Shown here one piece after another: positions 1 to 7,910 of a stretch of DNA of 43,135 bases. Below the pieces are notes generated by a model. The model saw nothing but the letters and a program-made list of their open reading frames with translations, did not search any database and was not told the origin of the DNA. The translations under genes were made by a program, and so were the position numbers. Origin of the DNA: Dechloromonas aromatica (nom. nud.). GTDB taxonomy: Bacteria > Pseudomonadota > Gammaproteobacteria > Burkholderiales > Rhodocyclaceae. The stretch is from assembly GCA_017848965.1 (NCBI GenBank), contig JAFIHA010000032.1, positions 1-43,135 on the forward strand. Direction: 5' to 3'. Position 1 is the stretch's first letter. Every line of letters starts with the position of its first letter.

Positions 1-1
1 C

Positions 2-289
2 GTCAACCAGGTCAATACGGCGATGAGCCAGTTGTCGCAGATCACCCAGCAGAACGCGTCGGCGTCCGAGGAACTGGCGGCGACCGCCGAGGAGATGTCG
101 TCGCAGGCCGGCAACCTGCAGGAATTGATGGCCTTCTTCAATCTCGGCAATGCGCCTACGCGCGGGACGAGCGGCCGCGGCCCGGCGCGGCGCGCTGGCG
201 GCAAGTCCTCGGGGCCGGCAGCCCTTGGCGGCCATGGGCAGAAGCGCGCGGCTGGCGAGATGGGCGAAGCCGACTTCACCGCTTTCTAG
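2..289 (+). CDS. Methyl-accepting chemotaxis protein, C-terminal fragment
   Basis: This is the end of a chemoreceptor whose start lies before the window. The frame is open from base 2. The first ~45 residues match the distal part of the MCP signalling helix and second methylation region (ITQQNASASEELAATAEEM), which CheR methylates and CheB or CheD modifies. A Gly/Ala/Arg-rich, probably disordered tail of ~45 residues follows and ends in DFTAF. That ending has the aromatic-x-x-F pattern of the CheR/CheB docking pentapeptide (NWETF in E. coli Tar/Tsr), so it may be an adaptation-enzyme tether; this is inference. The gene ends 12 bases before cheW and is probably co-transcribed with it. The sensor domain cannot be seen. 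Confidence 0.93.
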   Translation, partial: VNQVNTAMSQLSQITQQNASASEELAATAEEMSSQAGNLQELMAFFNLGNAPTRGTSGRGPARRAGGKSSGPAALGGHGQKRAAGEMGEADFTAF

Positions 290-301
290 TAGGAGCGCCT
301 G

Positions 302-856
302 ATGACGACTACTGAAATCACCGTGTCGAAGGCACGGGCACCGGCGGCGGCCGGTGCCGAAACAGAGGGCGGCGCCGAGCAGCAGCAGTATCTGACGTTC
401 ACGCTGGGCGAGGAGATGTTCGCCATCGGCATCCTCGCCATCCGCGAGATCATCGAGTATGGCCACCTGACCGAGGTGCCGATGACGCCGCCTTTCATCC
501 GCGGCGTCATCAACCTGCGCGGCGCCGTCGTGCCGGTGGTCGATCTTGCCGTGCGCTTCGGTCGCGAACCGCGACCGAGTTCCAAGCGCACCTGCATCGT
601 CATCATCGACATTGCGTCCGCCAACGGCACCCAGGAGATGGGAATCGTCGTCGACGCGGTTTCCGAGGTGCTCGAGATTCCGGATGCCGACATCGAGCCG
701 CCGCCGGAATTCGGGGCGCGTATCCGGATCGATTTCATCTCCGGCATGGGCAAGGTGAACGGCAGGTTCGTCGTCATGCTGGATGTCGAACGCATCCTTT
801 CGCTCGACGAGGTCGCGGTTATTGCCTCGGTCGGTGTGCATGGCGGTCCGGCTTGA
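302..856 (+). CDS. cheW: CheW chemotaxis coupling protein
   Basis: This 184-residue protein is a CheW adaptor, which links chemoreceptors to the CheA kinase in the cytoplasmic arrays. After a ~25-residue variable N-terminus, the CheW beta-barrel starts at YLTFTLGEEMFAIGI. It continues through the strongly conserved IREIIEY, RGVINLRG and VPVVDLAVRFG segments, and ends with the VNGRFVVMLDVERIL strand. Length is slightly above the usual ~165 residues because of the N-terminal extension. An AGGAG ribosome site lies 6 bases before the ATG. It follows the MCP gene closely, so the two are likely one transcript, with CheA and other che genes presumably upstream of the window. Confidence 0.96.
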   Translation: MTTTEITVSKARAPAAAGAETEGGAEQQQYLTFTLGEEMFAIGILAIREIIEYGHLTEVPMTPPFIRGVINLRGAVVPVVDLAVRFGREPRPSSKRTCIVIIDIASANGTQEMGIVVDAVSEVLEIPDADIEPPPEFGARIRIDFISGMGKVNGRFVVMLDVERILSLDEVAVIASVGVHGGPA

Positions 857-946
857 GGAGAGTTTGCCGTTTCGCCGCATCTGCCGGTCCCGCCCGCCGC
901 GGGGCGGGCGTTGCGGCGGCAGGCTGAAGGGGATGGACAAGCGGTC

Positions 947-1150
947 ATGAATCAATCGGGACGAATCGTGCTGGCACCCACCGTCGTCGGGCTTCACCGC
1001 CTGGCGGCGTCTCCCGGCGACAGGGCTGCCGATTGCGGCGAATACTATCGCTGCGCGGCCCGTGGCGAGGTGGCTGGGGTGACGGCGAAGCTGCGTTTGA
1101 TGCAGCCGACGATCTACCGGCCCGGCTCCCGGGGCGCGAGGGAAATATGA
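947..1150 (+). CDS. Possible 67-residue protein upstream of the GGDEF-EAL gene
   Basis: An open frame of 67 codons starts with ATG at 947. Its stop codon overlaps the start of the GGDEF-EAL gene as ATGA, the arrangement seen in translationally coupled genes. No family is recognised. The product is basic and lacks membrane segments. The ribosome site is poor (AAGCGG), and in such GC-rich DNA an open frame of this length can arise by chance. It lies in the otherwise unassigned 857-1146 interval, which also has a GC-rich hairpin at 891-910. The overlap is the main argument in its favour. Confidence 0.25.
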   Translation: MNQSGRIVLAPTVVGLHRLAASPGDRAADCGEYYRCAARGEVAGVTAKLRLMQPTIYRPGSRGAREI

Positions 1151-3858
1151 GCGGGCCGACGGCGGCGCCGGGAAGCTTGCGGGCGCGGTCGCGTCCTGCC
1201 TGGCTGCGCTGGCGTGCCTGGGGCCTGCTCAGGGGGATCGGCCTGGTCTTGCTGGTCAATCTGTTTTTTGTCCTTGCCGGATGGCAGCATCTGGGCGAGG
1301 CGCGGCGGCTGGCGTTCGTGACCGCCGGCGCCAAGGCGGACAGGCTGTCGCTCGCCTTGTCACGGGTTTGCACCGCCTATCTGCAGCGGGCCGATCTCGT
1401 TCTGGAGAGCATGGGCCAGGCTTATCGGCATGCCCGGACGACCGGGGGCGGCGAGTCGGTGGCGATCGCGGCGTCGCTCAACGGTCTGGCGGGGCAGGCT
1501 TCCGGGGCGAGCGCCATCGGCATCCTGAACGAGCGTGGCAAGCGCGTTTTCGCGTGGCGGGCGGAGGCGGGCGGGCTGTCGTTGGCGCCTAATCTGCCAT
1601 CGGCCATGCTGAACGGCGAATTGCCGCTCCATGTCTCCCCCCTGCTGCGCGACGGTCGCCTCGTCGGGTTGCTCCTGGCCAGGCGCCTCCAGCAGTTGTC
1701 GGGGGAATTCGTTGGCGTTGCCTATGCTTACCTGGATCTCGGGCATTTCCGCGAAGCCTTGCCGGGCAACGAACTCGGTGCGGCAGGCGGCGCCTACCTG
1801 CTTGATGTCGAAGACAGGTCCCTCGTGGCCCGGTTTGGCGGCGACGGCGAAACGAAAGTGCTCGGCGAGCTGTTGGCGGCGAGCGACTTCCTGGCCGCGC
1901 GCTCGGCCGGGCAGGGCAGCGCGTCATTGCGCCTGGGGCCTCTGTCCGACGGCACCGAGCGGATTCTTTCATGGCATGGGGTTGGCGGCTATCCCCTGGT
2001 CGCGGCGGTGGCCCTGGCCGATGTCGATTTTCTCGCGGCGTGGCACGAACGTTGGGTGCTGGTTGTCGTGTATTCGCTGATGCTCGCTCTGGTTTCGCTG
2101 CTCGGGTTCGTCGGGTGGTTCCAGCGCCGCTACGCCGTCGGCAGTCATCAGGCGGTGCCCGATAGCGGGGCGGAGGCTCGGCCTGGCGCGCTGCCGCCGG
2201 CCGATGCACTGACCGGTCTGCCCGAGATCGGCTCGCTGCGCGCCCTGCTCCGGGAAAGGATCGAGCAGGCCAGGCTGGAGCGGCGTTCGCTTGCCGTCTG
2301 TCACCTGAACATCGATGACTTCGGCTCGGTGAACGCCTGTTATGGCCGGGAGGTCGGCGATTCTCTGCTGATTCAGGTCGCGCAGTGCCTGCAAGCGGGG
2401 ATGCGGCATCACGACATCGTCGCCCGTCTCGGCGGCGACGAGTTCGTCCTCATCCTCGCTCCGCTCGATGGTGCCAGCGAATGCGAACTCGCGCTCAAGC
2501 GGCTGTTGGCCGCTTTCGCCACCCCTAGAAACATCAACGGCATATCGATCAAGATTTTCCCGAGTATCGGCGCGACCATTTATCCGGTCGACGACAGTGA
2601 CGCCGATACCCTGCTCCGCCATGCGGACCACGCGATGTATCTCGCCAAGCAGGGCGGTGGCAACCGGATCGCGTTTTTCGACCCGGTTGCCGACGAAGGC
2701 GAAAAGACGCGTCGCCAGTCGCTGGAGCGGATCAAGCTCGGTCTCGCGCGGCGGGAGTTCAAGCTGCACTATCAGCCCAAGGTCGATCTCAGGTCAGGCA
2801 AGGCGGTCGGTTTCGAGGCGCTGATCCGCTGGCAGCATCCCGACGACGGCCTGCTGTCGCCGGCCAATTTCCTGCCCCTGGTCGAGGATAACGAGTTGAT
2901 CGTCGATCTAGGCTACTGGACCTTGCGTGCCGCCCTCGACGATCTGGTGGTCTGGCATCGCTCGGGGTATGCCCTGACGGTCAGCGTCAATCTGGCGGCC
3001 CGGCATCTGCAATCGGTGGATTTCTTCGAGCGCCTGCAACAACTGCTCGCCGGCTACCCCGAATTGCCGGCCGGTGCGCTGGAACTCGAGGTGCTGGAGA
3101 CGACCGCCGTGGGCGATGTCGATCACGTCGTCAATATCATGCTGCAGTGCCGGAAGCTTGGCGTTACCTTCGCGCTCGACGATTTCGGCACGGGTTATTC
3201 GTCGCTGACCTATTTCCGCAAACTGCCGGCCCAGTCGATCAAGATCGATCAGTCCTTCGTCCGCGAAATGCTCTTCGATCCCGACGATTACGCGATTGTC
3301 GAAGGTATCGTCGATCTGACCCGGGCCTTCGATCGTCAGCCGATCGCCGAGGGGGTGGAGGATGTGCCGACGGCAATGCTGCTTCTGTCGCTCGGTTGCA
3401 CGATCGTTCAGGGGTATGCGATTGCCCGGCCGATGCCCGTCGCCTATGTGCTTCCCTGGTTGCGGAAGTGGCCCGACGAGTGCTGGCGGCGGGTTCGCGA
3501 GCAGCCGATTCCGCGCGAGCGGATTCCTCTGGTCACCGCCGAGGGAAATCATCAGGCCTGGTCGCGGCGCGTTGTCGACTATGTCGAGGGCAGGAGCGAC
3601 GAATATCCGATGACCGATCAGCGAGAGTCCCATGTCGGTCGTTGGTGCTGCGCCGATGCCGATGCCCTGCAACCGGGGATCGATGCCCTGCGCCGGCAGT
3701 CGGCCGCCGTGGCGGAGCGGATGCTGATGCTGGCCGACGCGGGGCAGGTGGCCGCGGCGCGTCAGATGTTGCCCGAGTTCAGAGTGGTCTCGGCGGCGCT
3801 GGGCGAGAGCCTGGGCCGCTTACGCGCGACGATCCTGGCGGTCGAGGGGGCGACTTGA
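1147..3858 (+). CDS. Membrane GGDEF-EAL c-di-GMP signalling protein
   Basis: A 903-residue protein with both cyclic-di-GMP synthesis and hydrolysis domains. A transmembrane helix at ~25-45 and a second at ~305-330 bracket a ~260-residue periplasmic sensory region of unrecognised fold. The GGDEF domain has an intact GGDEF (429-433) preceded by RHHD, an inhibitory RxxD I-site at the right five-residue distance. The EAL domain has EAL at 557-559 and DDFGTGYSS near 678, so it may be catalytically active. The ~120 C-terminal residues resemble a chemoreceptor zinc-binding (CZB)-like tail found after EAL domains in related bacteria. Here the usual CxFGxW reads SHVGRW and the HxxxH is missing, so zinc binding is doubtful. 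ATG 1147 is preferred over the upstream in-frame start at 1033, because residues before it look non-coding and it overlaps the preceding frame as ATGA. The gene is convergent with the cyclase at 3863. Confidence 0.92.
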   Translation: MSGPTAAPGSLRARSRPAWLRWRAWGLLRGIGLVLLVNLFFVLAGWQHLGEARRLAFVTAGAKADRLSLALSRVCTAYLQRADLVLESMGQAYRHARTTGGGESVAIAASLNGLAGQASGASAIGILNERGKRVFAWRAEAGGLSLAPNLPSAMLNGELPLHVSPLLRDGRLVGLLLARRLQQLSGEFVGVAYAYLDLGHFREALPGNELGAAGGAYLLDVEDRSLVARFGGDGETKVLGELLAASDFLAARSAGQGSASLRLGPLSDGTERILSWHGVGGYPLVAAVALADVDFLAAWHERWVLVVVYSLMLALVSLLGFVGWFQRRYAVGSHQAVPDSGAEARPGALPPADALTGLPEIGSLRALLRERIEQARLERRSLAVCHLNIDDFGSVNACYGREVGDSLLIQVAQCLQAGMRHHDIVARLGGDEFVLILAPLDGASECELALKRLLAAFATPRNINGISIKIFPSIGATIYPVDDSDADTLLRHADHAMYLAKQGGGNRIAFFDPVADEGEKTRRQSLERIKLGLARREFKLHYQPKVDLRSGKAVGFEALIRWQHPDDGLLSPANFLPLVEDNELIVDLGYWTLRAALDDLVVWHRSGYALTVSVNLAARHLQSVDFFERLQQLLAGYPELPAGALELEVLETTAVGDVDHVVNIMLQCRKLGVTFALDDFGTGYSSLTYFRKLPAQSIKIDQSFVREMLFDPDDYAIVEGIVDLTRAFDRQPIAEGVEDVPTAMLLLSLGCTIVQGYAIARPMPVAYVLPWLRKWPDECWRRVREQPIPRERIPLVTAEGNHQAWSRRVVDYVEGRSDEYPMTDQRESHVGRWCCADADALQPGIDALRRQSAAVAERMLMLADAGQVAAARQMLPEFRVVSAALGESLGRLRATILAVEGAT

Positions 3859-3862
3859 TTTG

Positions 3863-4636
3863 CTATCCGGCCAGACGGTGCAACGGCGCCGGCATCGCTC
3901 GTGCTGGGACAGGGGGATCGTCTTCATCGTCGAGCATGCCGAGAACGCGTGCCTTGCCCGCGCGTTTTGCCTGGTAAGCGATATGGTCGGCGCGGCCGAC
4001 GAGTTGCTCCAGCGTCTCCCCGGCGCGATGCTGGGCGATGCCGCCGCTGAAGCTCAGGCAGATTCCGTTGTCCGGGAGCGGGCTGCGGCTGAGGGTGGAC
4101 AGCAGGCGATTCAGCGCGCGCTGGGCCGCCGCCAGATCGGCGTCCGGCATCAGGACCAGGAATTCCTCGCCGCCCAGTCGTCCCCAGGCGTCCGTCGGGC
4201 GCAGGCTGCGCGTGGCGATCTCGGTCAGGCGGATCAGGGCCGCGTCACCCGCGCTGTGGCCGTAGCGGTCGTTGACCCGCTTGAAGTCGTCGAGATCCAG
4301 CACGGCCAGGGTCAGCGGCGCGTCCTGGCGAACGGCACGTGCCGTTTCCCGGGCAAAGGCCTCGGCGATGCCGCGTCGGTTGAGGGCGCCGGTCAGCGGG
4401 TCGGAATGGGAAATTTCCGTCAGTTGGCGCAGCGCGCCTTCAAGTTCGGCGATGCGCGCTTCCGCCATCCGCAAGCGGCTGGCGAGATCGTCTTCGGCTT
4501 TGCCCGAGAGCGCGGCATTTCCCCGGGCGCGTTCGCCGGCAAGCTGTGCTTCCGGTCGGGGGCTCCGTGCGATGTGGCGGCGCTGCCTGAGCGATGCGGG
4601 GTCGTTGTGGGTCAGGCAAAGGGTGGCTGCGTTCAT
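3863..4636 (-). CDS. Diguanylate cyclase (GGDEF), soluble
   Basis: This 257-residue cytoplasmic protein has a C-terminal GGDEF domain that would make c-di-GMP from two GTP. Residues ~48-75 are a predicted coiled coil that leads straight into the conserved DPLTGALNRR. The substrate/metal motif DLDDFKRVND follows, then RPTD (146-149, the RxxD product-inhibition site) and GGEEF (155-159, the active-site loop). All key residues of an active, feedback-controlled cyclase are present. The first ~45 residues match no sensor domain known to me. The gene is convergent with the GGDEF-EAL gene, 4 bases apart. Together with the chemotaxis genes around it, this suggests a motility-to-biofilm switching locus (inference). 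Confidence 0.92.
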   Translation of the reverse strand: MNAATLCLTHNDPASLRQRRHIARSPRPEAQLAGERARGNAALSGKAEDDLASRLRMAEARIAELEGALRQLTEISHSDPLTGALNRRGIAEAFARETARAVRQDAPLTLAVLDLDDFKRVNDRYGHSAGDAALIRLTEIATRSLRPTDAWGRLGGEEFLVLMPDADLAAAQRALNRLLSTLSRSPLPDNGICLSFSGGIAQHRAGETLEQLVGRADHIAYQAKRAGKARVLGMLDDEDDPPVPARAMPAPLHRLAG

Positions 4637-4860
4637 GACTGACGATCGGGCCGAATGTTGGCGATGCCAGGCTTACGGCCGTTTTCGGGCAAGCTTGAGG
4701 CGGCGGAGCAAAAATCAGCATTTCCCTACACGCTTTTCCTTTTCCCCTAGCGGGGATTCAGCCGGGGCTTATGGCCGGTTTCGCTTGGCGGGCGCCAGAA
4801 TGCTTCCATCCAGTATCGTCCGTCGAGTATGTCGGGACGAGGAATCTCGGGGGCTTCTCG

Positions 4861-5475
4861 ATGGGTGGCAATCCGATGGCGAAAGATATCCCGCAGCACC
4901 AGGTGGGTCAGATCGCCATGGTCAAGGCGCATGAACTGGCGGCGCAGAACGTGAATCCGGGACGCTGGGCGATCAGTGGCGGTCGGCCGCTGTCCACCCT
5001 GCTCGGCTCCTGCGTTGCCGTCTGCCTGCACGATCCTGTGACCCGCCAAGGGGGGATGAACCACTTTCTGCTGCCGAGCAAGAAGAGCGATTTCAGTGGC
5101 GATAGCGAAGTCGTCCTCGCCGGGGACTATGCCATGGAGGTCCTGGTCAATGCCTTGATGAAACGGGGCGCGGCGAGAAAGCGCCTGGTGGCCAAGGCGT
5201 TCGGCGGCGGCAACGTCCTGAGCGCGATCCGGACGGCGATCGGCGAGCGCAATGCGCGATTCGCCAAGGAGTGGCTGGGACGGGAAGGGATTCCCCTGAT
5301 CGCCAGCGATTTCGGTGGGGCGCTGTCGCGCAAGGTGGTGTTCGTGCCTCATACCGGCGAGGCTTACTGTCGGCGGACGCCGATGAGCCAGGCGCTGGCG
5401 ACGGTGGTCGCGGGCGAGCTGGATTGCGAAAAGGAGATGCTTGCCGCCGGAGCGCGGGGAATCGAGTATTTTTAA
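4861..5475 (+). CDS. cheD: CheD chemoreceptor glutamine deamidase
   Basis: CheD deamidates specific glutamines in MCP signalling domains (and in some bacteria binds CheC), tuning receptor activity. The 204-residue protein shows the family core: LLGSCVAVCLHDP with the nucleophilic cysteine at ~C51, GGMNHFLLP with the catalytic histidine at ~H68, and the later AKAFGGGNVL block. ATG 4861 is chosen because a purine-rich GGGGG lies just upstream and the length fits CheD (160-210 residues). An in-frame ATG at 4771 would add 30 residues without family similarity, and ATG 4876 is also possible. No cheB or cheC is adjacent; the partner MCP/cheW genes lie 4 kb upstream, separated by the c-di-GMP genes. 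Confidence 0.95.
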   Translation: MGGNPMAKDIPQHQVGQIAMVKAHELAAQNVNPGRWAISGGRPLSTLLGSCVAVCLHDPVTRQGGMNHFLLPSKKSDFSGDSEVVLAGDYAMEVLVNALMKRGAARKRLVAKAFGGGNVLSAIRTAIGERNARFAKEWLGREGIPLIASDFGGALSRKVVFVPHTGEAYCRRTPMSQALATVVAGELDCEKEMLAAGARGIEYF

Positions 5476-5617
5476 GCGTTCGCCGGCCGGACATCTTGTC
5501 CGCGCAGCATGTAAAATCCCTCGCTTGGAGTACGGACCGGGTCGTTGCCAGTTTCTGGCATGGCGACGGGGGCCGGCATCGATACCACTGTTCTGAATTA
5601 ATACGGGGCAAGCGCGC

Positions 5618-6466
5618 ATGAGCAAGGCCGTCACCTTCAAGATTCTCGAAGACATCGCCAGGGATCTGTCGGGCAAGGAAATCACCTTCCCGACTTTTCT
5701 TGACATCACTTTCCAGGTTCGCAGCGCGCTCAAGGACCCGAATCTGAACGTCGAGCAACTGGCCAAGCTGGTCGGCGCCGAGCCGCTGATGAGCACCAAG
5801 ATCATCCGCATGGCCAATTCGGTGGCGCTCAATCCGTCCGGGCGCGAGATCGCCGACGTCAAGAACGGCATCATCCGGGTCGGCATGGAGGCGGTACGTA
5901 CCGTCTCCTTCGCCGTCGCCATGGAGCAGTTGCTGTGCTCGAAGCAGATGAAGCCGTTCGAGGACATCTCGCGCCGCCTCTGGGAACACACCGCGCACGT
6001 CGCCGCGCTGTCCCGCGTGCTGGCGCGCAAGATCGCCAAGATCAACGGCGACGAGGCGATGTTCACCGGGCTGGTGCACGATATCGGCGTCTTCTACCTG
6101 ATGTCGCGCGCCGCCGGCTTCCCCGAGCTGGTTGCCGACAAGGCGGAGCTGCACGCGCTGCTCGCCGGCTGGCACGACAGCATCGGTCACGCGCTGCTCT
6201 CGGCGCTCGGTTCGCCGGAATCGGTGCTGCTTGCCGTCCAGGAACACGAGACGCCGCGCGAGATCAAGGAAATCAAGACCCTGTCCGACGTCCTCTACGT
6301 CGCCAACAAGATCGCCAATCGCACCTCGCGCTGGCGCGATCCGGAGTACGACGGCGAAGTCGATACCTCGATGCTCGAATCGCTGTTCGACGCCGACACC
6401 CTGGCCAGCATCGTCGAGGAATCGGAAGAGGAAGTCGCCTCGCTGAAGGCGGCACTCGGCGCCTGA
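5618..6466 (+). CDS. HDOD domain signalling protein
   Basis: A 282-residue single-domain HDOD protein. HDOD domains derive from HD phosphohydrolases but usually lack catalysis and act as scaffolds in stress, motility or c-di-GMP signalling. The family pattern is visible in FPTFLDITFQVRSALKDPNLNVEQLAKLVGAEPLMSTKIIRMANS near the N-terminus and in the GLVHDIGVFYLMS helix in the middle, where an HD pair survives. The rest of the HD metal-ligand set is not evident. There is no output or receiver domain. A 142-base gap follows cheD, so it may have its own promoter. It is convergent with rfaE2, 6 bases apart. Confidence 0.88.
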   Translation: MSKAVTFKILEDIARDLSGKEITFPTFLDITFQVRSALKDPNLNVEQLAKLVGAEPLMSTKIIRMANSVALNPSGREIADVKNGIIRVGMEAVRTVSFAVAMEQLLCSKQMKPFEDISRRLWEHTAHVAALSRVLARKIAKINGDEAMFTGLVHDIGVFYLMSRAAGFPELVADKAELHALLAGWHDSIGHALLSALGSPESVLLAVQEHETPREIKEIKTLSDVLYVANKIANRTSRWRDPEYDGEVDTSMLESLFDADTLASIVEESEEEVASLKAALGA

Positions 6467-6472
6467 GCGGCG

Positions 6473-6961
6473 CTACAGACGACGGATCTTGTCGAGCAGG
6501 GCGGTCGTCGATTTCTGGTGGATGAACGGGATGGAATGCACCGTCCCGCCCCAGCCGCGCACTTCGGCGCACCCCACGATTTTATCTACCGGCCAGTCGC
6601 CGCCCTTGACCAGCACTTCCGGGCGGCAGTCGAGGATGCGCTGCAGCGGCGTGTCCTCGTCGAACCAGGTGACGAGGGCGACGCAGTCGAGCGCCGCCAT
6701 CACCGCCAGCCGATCCTCCAGCGCATTGACCGGGCGTTCGTCGCCCTTGCCCAGCCGTTTCACCGAAGCATCGGTATTGAGCGCCACCACCAGGCTGGCG
6801 CCTAGGGCGGCCGCCTGCGCCAGGTAGGTGACGTGGCCGCGGTGCAGGATGTCGAAACAGCCGTTGGTGAATACCAGCGGCCGGGCTAGCTGGGCGGCAC
6901 GCGCGGCCAGCTGGTCCGGCGCGCAGATCTTGGCCTCGAAGGCGGGAAGGGCGTAGTTCAT
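6473..6961 (-). CDS. rfaE2: D-glycero-beta-D-manno-heptose 1-phosphate adenylyltransferase
   Basis: This 162-residue cytoplasmic enzyme activates heptose-1-phosphate with ATP to give ADP-heptose for the lipopolysaccharide inner core. It is the stand-alone version of the C-terminal half of E. coli HldE. Diagnostic features are FTNGCFDILHRGHVTYL with the nucleotidyltransferase HxGH signature (40-43), LNTDASVKRLGKGDERPVN, and the C-terminal GCAEVRGWGGTVH and STTALLDKI. The start is MNYALPAF at 6961; MRPMNY at 6970 is also possible. The same frame is open far upstream through the regulator gene, but that is a GC-rich artefact. It lies 38 bases after the MerR/B12 regulator on the same strand and may be co-transcribed with it. 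Another probable heptose enzyme (gmhA/diaA) is at 29.5 kb. Confidence 0.94.
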   Translation of the reverse strand: MNYALPAFEAKICAPDQLAARAAQLARPLVFTNGCFDILHRGHVTYLAQAAALGASLVVALNTDASVKRLGKGDERPVNALEDRLAVMAALDCVALVTWFDEDTPLQRILDCRPEVLVKGGDWPVDKIVGCAEVRGWGGTVHSIPFIHQKSTTALLDKIRRL

Positions 6962-6999
6962 CGGCCGCATTGTAGCGCGGCCGGCGACGCGCGCCGTCT

Positions 7000-7908
7000 T
7001 CAGGCGTGCTCGCGCTGCCAGTCGGCGAGCGCCTGCAGCGCGTCGGGCAGGCCGTGCAGCAGCGTCACGCCGGGTAGCGGCGAGGTGCGCTGGATGCCGG
7101 CGCCGCCTGCCCACAGCGCGGTGCCTGGCGGCAGCAGCTCGCGCAGTTGCTGCAGCAGGGTCGGCACGCGGCGGCCGGGGAAGGCCACCGAGAACGACAG
7201 GGCGACGATGTCCGCCCGGTGCGCCTCGGCGGCGCGGGCGATCTCGAGCAGCGGCATCTGCGTGCCGAGCGGGATGCAGTCGGCGCCTTCCAGGGCGAGC
7301 AGGGTTTCTGCCATCAGCAGGCCGAGGACGTGCTGTTCTTCCGGGACGCTGGTCAGGATCACCCGCGGTCGCTGCCGGCCGGCCGGCAGGGCGGCGTTGT
7401 TCTGGCGCAGCAGGCGCTTGGTCAGTTCGGTGAACAGGTGTTCCTCGAAAACCTCGATGCGGCCATTCTCCCATTCTTCGCCGACGCGCCCGGTGAGCGG
7501 CGCCACGGTGTCCTGGACAAAGCGCAGCAGACCCTGACGCGCCAGCCGCTGCTGCATGGCCCGAGCGTAGCCGGCGGCGTCGTGGCGGCGAATCAGGTCG
7601 AGCAGTTCGTCGAGTCCGTCGGCGGCCGTTTCGGCGCCGGCCGGCGGCGCCGGGCGCGGCCGGCGCGGGCTCAGCCCGGTCAGCGTCTCGAGCGGCGCGG
7701 CGACCAGCTTGCCGGGGCGATGTCCCTGATCCATCAGGCGTTTGATCAGGCGCAGGCGCTCCACCTGGTCGGCGCTGTAGCGCCTTTCGCCGTGCGCGTC
7801 GCGTTCCGGCAGCGGAAAGCCGTAACGGCGCTCCCAGACGCGTAGCACGTCTTTCGAGAGGCCGGTGTCGCGCTCGACGGTGGCAATGTCGAAACCTGGG
7901 TTGTTCAT
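7000..7908 (-). CDS. CarH/LitR-type MerR regulator with adenosylcobalamin-binding domain
   Basis: A 302-residue transcription factor predicted to be a B12-dependent light sensor. Residues ~6-75 form a MerR winged-helix DNA-binding domain (TGLSKDVLRVWERRYGFP; ERRYSADQVERLRLIKRL). After a Pro/Arg-rich linker (~80-95) come a four-helix bundle and a Rossmann cobalamin-binding domain. W146 followed by nine residues and E156-H157 is the W-x9-EH motif that caps the adenosyl group in CarH. E191-x-H193-x-x-G196 supplies the histidine lower ligand, and LSFSV and AGGAG complete the B12 fold. W-to-H spacing (47) is nearly that of Thermus CarH (46, from memory). In that family AdoCbl in the dark drives tetramer formation and repression, and light breaks the Co-C bond and releases DNA. 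ATG 7908 has an AGGA site 7 bases upstream. It is divergent from the oxidative-stress/lipid operon at 8013. Confidence 0.9.
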   Translation of the reverse strand: MNNPGFDIATVERDTGLSKDVLRVWERRYGFPLPERDAHGERRYSADQVERLRLIKRLMDQGHRPGKLVAAPLETLTGLSPRRPRPAPPAGAETAADGLDELLDLIRRHDAAGYARAMQQRLARQGLLRFVQDTVAPLTGRVGEEWENGRIEVFEEHLFTELTKRLLRQNNAALPAGRQRPRVILTSVPEEQHVLGLLMAETLLALEGADCIPLGTQMPLLEIARAAEAHRADIVALSFSVAFPGRRVPTLLQQLRELLPPGTALWAGGAGIQRTSPLPGVTLLHGLPDALQALADWQREHA

Positions 7909-7910
7909 TC

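Noticed and set aside
891..910. GC-rich 8-bp hairpin after cheW as a terminator
   Set aside because: CGCCCGCC-GCGG-GGCGGGCG is a perfect stem but has no T-run after it; in this composition such stems are frequent.
1033..1146. Earlier start adding 38 residues to the GGDEF-EAL protein
   Set aside because: The extra residues are Gly/Arg/Asp-rich with no signal or domain, and the ATGA overlap at 1147 with a clear first membrane helix soon after favours the shorter form.
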